Source: Trinickia soli
GTDB lineage: Bacteria; Pseudomonadota; Gammaproteobacteria; Burkholderiales; Burkholderiaceae
NCBI RefSeq assembly: GCF_002879855.1
Contig: NZ_PNYB01000019.1
Span: 1 to 64,000, forward strand
Direction: 5' to 3'
Length of the DNA: 64,000 nt
Below are positions 60,057-64,000 of this stretch, in pieces. Under the pieces are notes generated by a model. It was not told where the DNA came from. It searched no databases and was given only the letters and a program-made list of their open reading frames with translations. How positions within the stretch are numbered: the first letter of the stretch is position 1; each line of letters starts with the position of its first letter. Position numbers and translations under genes: made by a program.

Positions 60057-60677
60057 ATGCCAGCCCTCAAAGTCTCCCCCGCCCAACGCGCCGATCTGCG
60101 CTCCCAAGCCCACGCGCTCAACCCGGTCGTGCTGATCGGAGCCGAAGGGTTGACCGATGCCGTGCTGGCCGAAATCAAAGTCCACCTGGCGGCCCATGAG
60201 CTGATCAAGATCCGCGTGTTCGGCGACGACCGCGATGCCCGCGTCTCGATTTACGACGAAATTTGCGACACGTTGAACGCCGCGCCGATTCAGCATATCG
60301 GCAAGCTGCTCGTCATCTGGAAGCCCGAAGCGGCGCCCGTCAGCAAGCCGGCTGGCAGAACCGCCGCCAGGACGAGCGGAAAGCCGACCGGCAGGCCGGG
60401 CGCCAAATCGACCGACAAATCGGCCGGCAGAACCACCGGTGCCCGCGGCAGGGCGGGACTGCCCACGGCCCGTGAAGCGGCGGACGACTCCGGCAAGCGC
60501 GGCGCTGCGCCGCGCGTCGTGAAAGTCGTCAAACAATCGCAAGCGAAAACCGTCCGCAGGCCGAAGCCCGAAAAGGTGCTCGTGCGCGGCAACGAGCGCG
60601 TCACCGCCGGAGGCACCGTCAAGCGCGCGAAAAAGCGCCAGACGAGCGCCAAGCGTCAGCATCAAGCGGTGAAGTGA
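60057..60677 (+). CDS. yhbY: YhbY/CRS1-type RNA-binding protein with long basic tail
   Basis: A 206-residue protein. Residues 1-97 are a complete CRM domain (LRSQAHALNPVVLIGAEGLT, GDDRDARVSIYDEICDTL), which binds pre-50S particles and rRNA. Residues about 98-206 form a low-complexity Lys/Arg/Ala/Gly tail (e.g. TGRPGAKSTDKSAGRTTGAR) not found in the 97-residue E. coli YhbY; it is probably disordered and RNA-binding. Its stop codon lies in a 14-bp tandem repeat. Divergent from rlmE. Confidence 0.92.
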   Translation: MPALKVSPAQRADLRSQAHALNPVVLIGAEGLTDAVLAEIKVHLAAHELIKIRVFGDDRDARVSIYDEICDTLNAAPIQHIGKLLVIWKPEAAPVSKPAGRTAARTSGKPTGRPGAKSTDKSAGRTTGARGRAGLPTAREAADDSGKRGAAPRVVKVVKQSQAKTVRRPKPEKVLVRGNERVTAGGTVKRAKKRQTSAKRQHQAVK

Positions 60678-60709
60678 CCCTGGTAAAGCGACCCTGGTGA
60701 AGCGACGCG
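60668..60709. repeat. 14-bp tandem repeat across the yhbY stop codon
   Basis: Three successive 14-bp units related to GGTGAAGTGACCCT (60668-60681, 60682-60695, 60696-60709). The first contains the yhbY stop codon (60675-60677); units two and three differ by a few substitutions. Confidence 0.75.
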
Positions 60710-60796
60710 GCAACGTGACCCGGTAGAACGAACCCCACGTCACCGTGTCCCGCCAGCAGGCGGCACCGGCGCTGCTTCCGGGCGAAATGCACGGAA

Positions 60797-61297
60797 TCAG
60801 GCCGCGCGGTTCGCCGGTTCGGCGCCGCGATCCGACAGCCCGGCCGGCAGCATCCAGACCAGCGCAATACCCAGTAAGGTCTCGGCGAGATAAAACAGGC
60901 TCGCAATGCCGTGCAGCACGCCGAAACGAACGGCGTACGGCGAATTCGCGAGATCGAGCCCTGCGTCGCGAGCCGTGGTGCGCAACGCATCCATAAACGG
61001 CTGCAGGCCGAAGTACCCGATCAGCACGCACAGCAGCATGCCTGCCACGATCCAGCGCAACCGGCGGTAGCCCGACGCGCCACGCCGCACGAGCACGTTG
61101 CCGAGCGCGAGCGACAATACGCCGCACGTTACACCGACGAACGCTTCGATCCGAAAGAGTCGCGCCGCGACATCGCCCGCGACGGCGCGCTCGAGCATCG
61201 CAAAGAGCGTCGGCGCCACCAGATAGCCGATTGTCAGCGCACTGCCGACCCAGATCAGCACCAGCAGCCGAAAGACGCGATGAGGAGCGGAGGACAC
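60797..61297 (-). CDS. DUF4149 membrane protein
   Basis: A 166-residue protein with four hydrophobic segments (LLVLIWVGSALTIGYLVAPT; FVGVTCGVLSLALGNVLVR; WIVAGMLLCVLIGYFGLQPF; LAETLLGIALVWMLPA). Its layout matches DUF4149/TMEM205-like proteins, which sit beside greA and yhbY in many betaproteobacteria. It starts 19 bp after the greA stop and is likely co-transcribed. Function unknown. Confidence 0.85.
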   Translation of the reverse strand: MSSAPHRVFRLLVLIWVGSALTIGYLVAPTLFAMLERAVAGDVAARLFRIEAFVGVTCGVLSLALGNVLVRRGASGYRRLRWIVAGMLLCVLIGYFGLQPFMDALRTTARDAGLDLANSPYAVRFGVLHGIASLFYLAETLLGIALVWMLPAGLSDRGAEPANRAA

Positions 61298-61316
61298 GAC
61301 CGTTGCCTCGATCCGA

Positions 61317-61793
61317 TCAAACGTAGCGGACCGAGATGATCTCGTACTCGCGCACGCCGCTCGGAGCTTGCACCGCGGCCACGTCGCCTTCGAACTTGCC
61401 GATCAGCGCGCGGGCGATCGGCGAGCTGACCGAAATCAGACCGTGGTCGATATCGGCTTCGTCGTCACCGACGATTTGATAAGTGACTTTATCGCCCGAA
61501 TCGAGGTCTTCGAGGTCGACCGTGGCTGCAAACACGATGCGCCCCTCCGCGTCGAGCGCTTGCGGATCGATGACCTGTGCAGCAGCCAACTTCGATTCGA
61601 TCTCGGCGATACGCCCTTCGATGAAGCCCTGTTTTTCCTTCGCGGCATCGTATTCGGCGTTTTCGGACAAATCGCCTTGCGCGCGCGCTTCGGCGATCGA
61701 ATTGATGACGGATGGACGCTCGACCGATTTCAAACGCTGCAGCTCGTCGCGAAGTTGATCAGCGCCTCGCTTCGTCAAGGGAATCGTGCTCAT
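61317..61793 (-). CDS. greA: transcription elongation factor GreA
   Basis: A 158-residue factor with an N-terminal coiled coil carrying the acidic tip ([20 protein letters not shown]) and a C-terminal FKBP-like domain ([20 protein letters not shown]). It stimulates transcript cleavage in backtracked RNA polymerase. ATG at 61793 ([10 protein letters not shown]). It lies downstream of carB, behind a strong terminator, in the usual carB-greA order. Confidence 0.97.
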   Translation of the reverse strand: MSTIPLTKRGADQLRDELQRLKSVERPSVINSIAEARAQGDLSENAEYDAAKEKQGFIEGRIAEIESKLAAAQVIDPQALDAEGRIVFAATVDLEDLDSGDKVTYQIVGDDEADIDHGLISVSSPIARALIGKFEGDVAAVQAPSGVREYEIISVRYV

Positions 61794-61822
61794 AGACAGA
61801 CCAGTAAACAAAAAACGGCAAT

Positions 61823-61891
61823 AAAAAAGCACCGCGGTTAAGTGCATCCCACCGGATACGACAACTTCGGCGGGACGCCGCTTAACCGCGG
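61823..61891 (-). terminator. long terminator hairpin of carB
   Basis: A perfect 11-bp outer stem CCGCGGTTAAG/CTTAACCGCGG (61832-61842 with 61881-61891) encloses a second TCCC(A)CCG/CGG(C)GGGA stem. Six T follow on the minus strand (complement of 61823-61828), 48 bp past the carB stop. Confidence 0.85.
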
Positions 61892-61939
61892 CAGTGTGGG
61901 GCGTGATGCGACCCCAGCTTGAGTGGAGTAATCGAAGGG

Positions 61940-64000
<2,061 letters not shown>

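Overview
The window is a stretch of a high-GC betaproteobacterial chromosome, most likely from the Burkholderiaceae (Burkholderia, Paraburkholderia, Caballeronia or Trinickia). The evidence is gene order. thrS-infC-rpmI-rplT-pheS-pheT-ihfA-merR-tRNA-Pro and sixA-olsB-ppx/ppk1-phoR-phoB-phoU-pstBACS-glmM-folP-ftsH-rlmE-yhbY-DUF4149-greA-carB are both core arrangements of that family, and the proteins have the residues expected of Burkholderia orthologues. This placement is inference; no 16S rRNA gene is present.

Left arm, 1-9.5 kb, accessory in character. An Ntn-hydrolase (C45/phospholipase-B-like) gene is followed by a phosphatidylserine-decarboxylase-like gene of the PsiD type. Next comes a secreted glycoside-hydrolase lipoprotein, then a gene-poor stretch holding cspA, rpsU and at least six small uncharacterised genes, several of which share a domain. 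This arm ends at a tRNA-Pro(GGG) gene.

9.5-20.4 kb, translation core, all on the minus strand: tRNA-Pro, a MerR regulator, ihfA, pheT, pheS, rplT, rpmI, infC (rare ATC start), thrS, tRNA-Val and relA. Terminators and leader hairpins divide it into several transcription units.

20.4-42 kb, metabolism and envelope: ridA, a hydrolase, a 3-oxoacid CoA-transferase pair, a PAS-LuxR regulator, a thioesterase, an SDR enzyme, ETF:quinone oxidoreductase, aroC, an LplT-PlsC fusion, a CBS protein, a MetY-type sulfhydrylase with an overlapping hydrolase, a BrkB/YihY membrane protein, a tightly overlapped wrbA-DUF2069-FAD oxidase operon, a phosphoesterase, an orphan-looking membrane histidine kinase, a spherulin-4/GH135-like secreted protein and tRNA-Pro(UGG).

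42-54.6 kb, phosphate block: sixA, olsB (ornithine lipid), divergent ppx and ppk1 (polyphosphate), then the complete pstSCAB-phoU-phoB-phoR operon. Two tandem Pho boxes lie ahead of pstS. A weaker 11-bp-periodic array lies ahead of olsB with the same 10-bp spacing to a -10.

54.6-64 kb, housekeeping: glmM, folP, ftsH (TTG start), rlmE, yhbY with a long basic tail, a DUF4149 membrane protein, greA and carB, which runs off the right edge. No CRISPR array, IS element, prophage or rRNA operon was seen.
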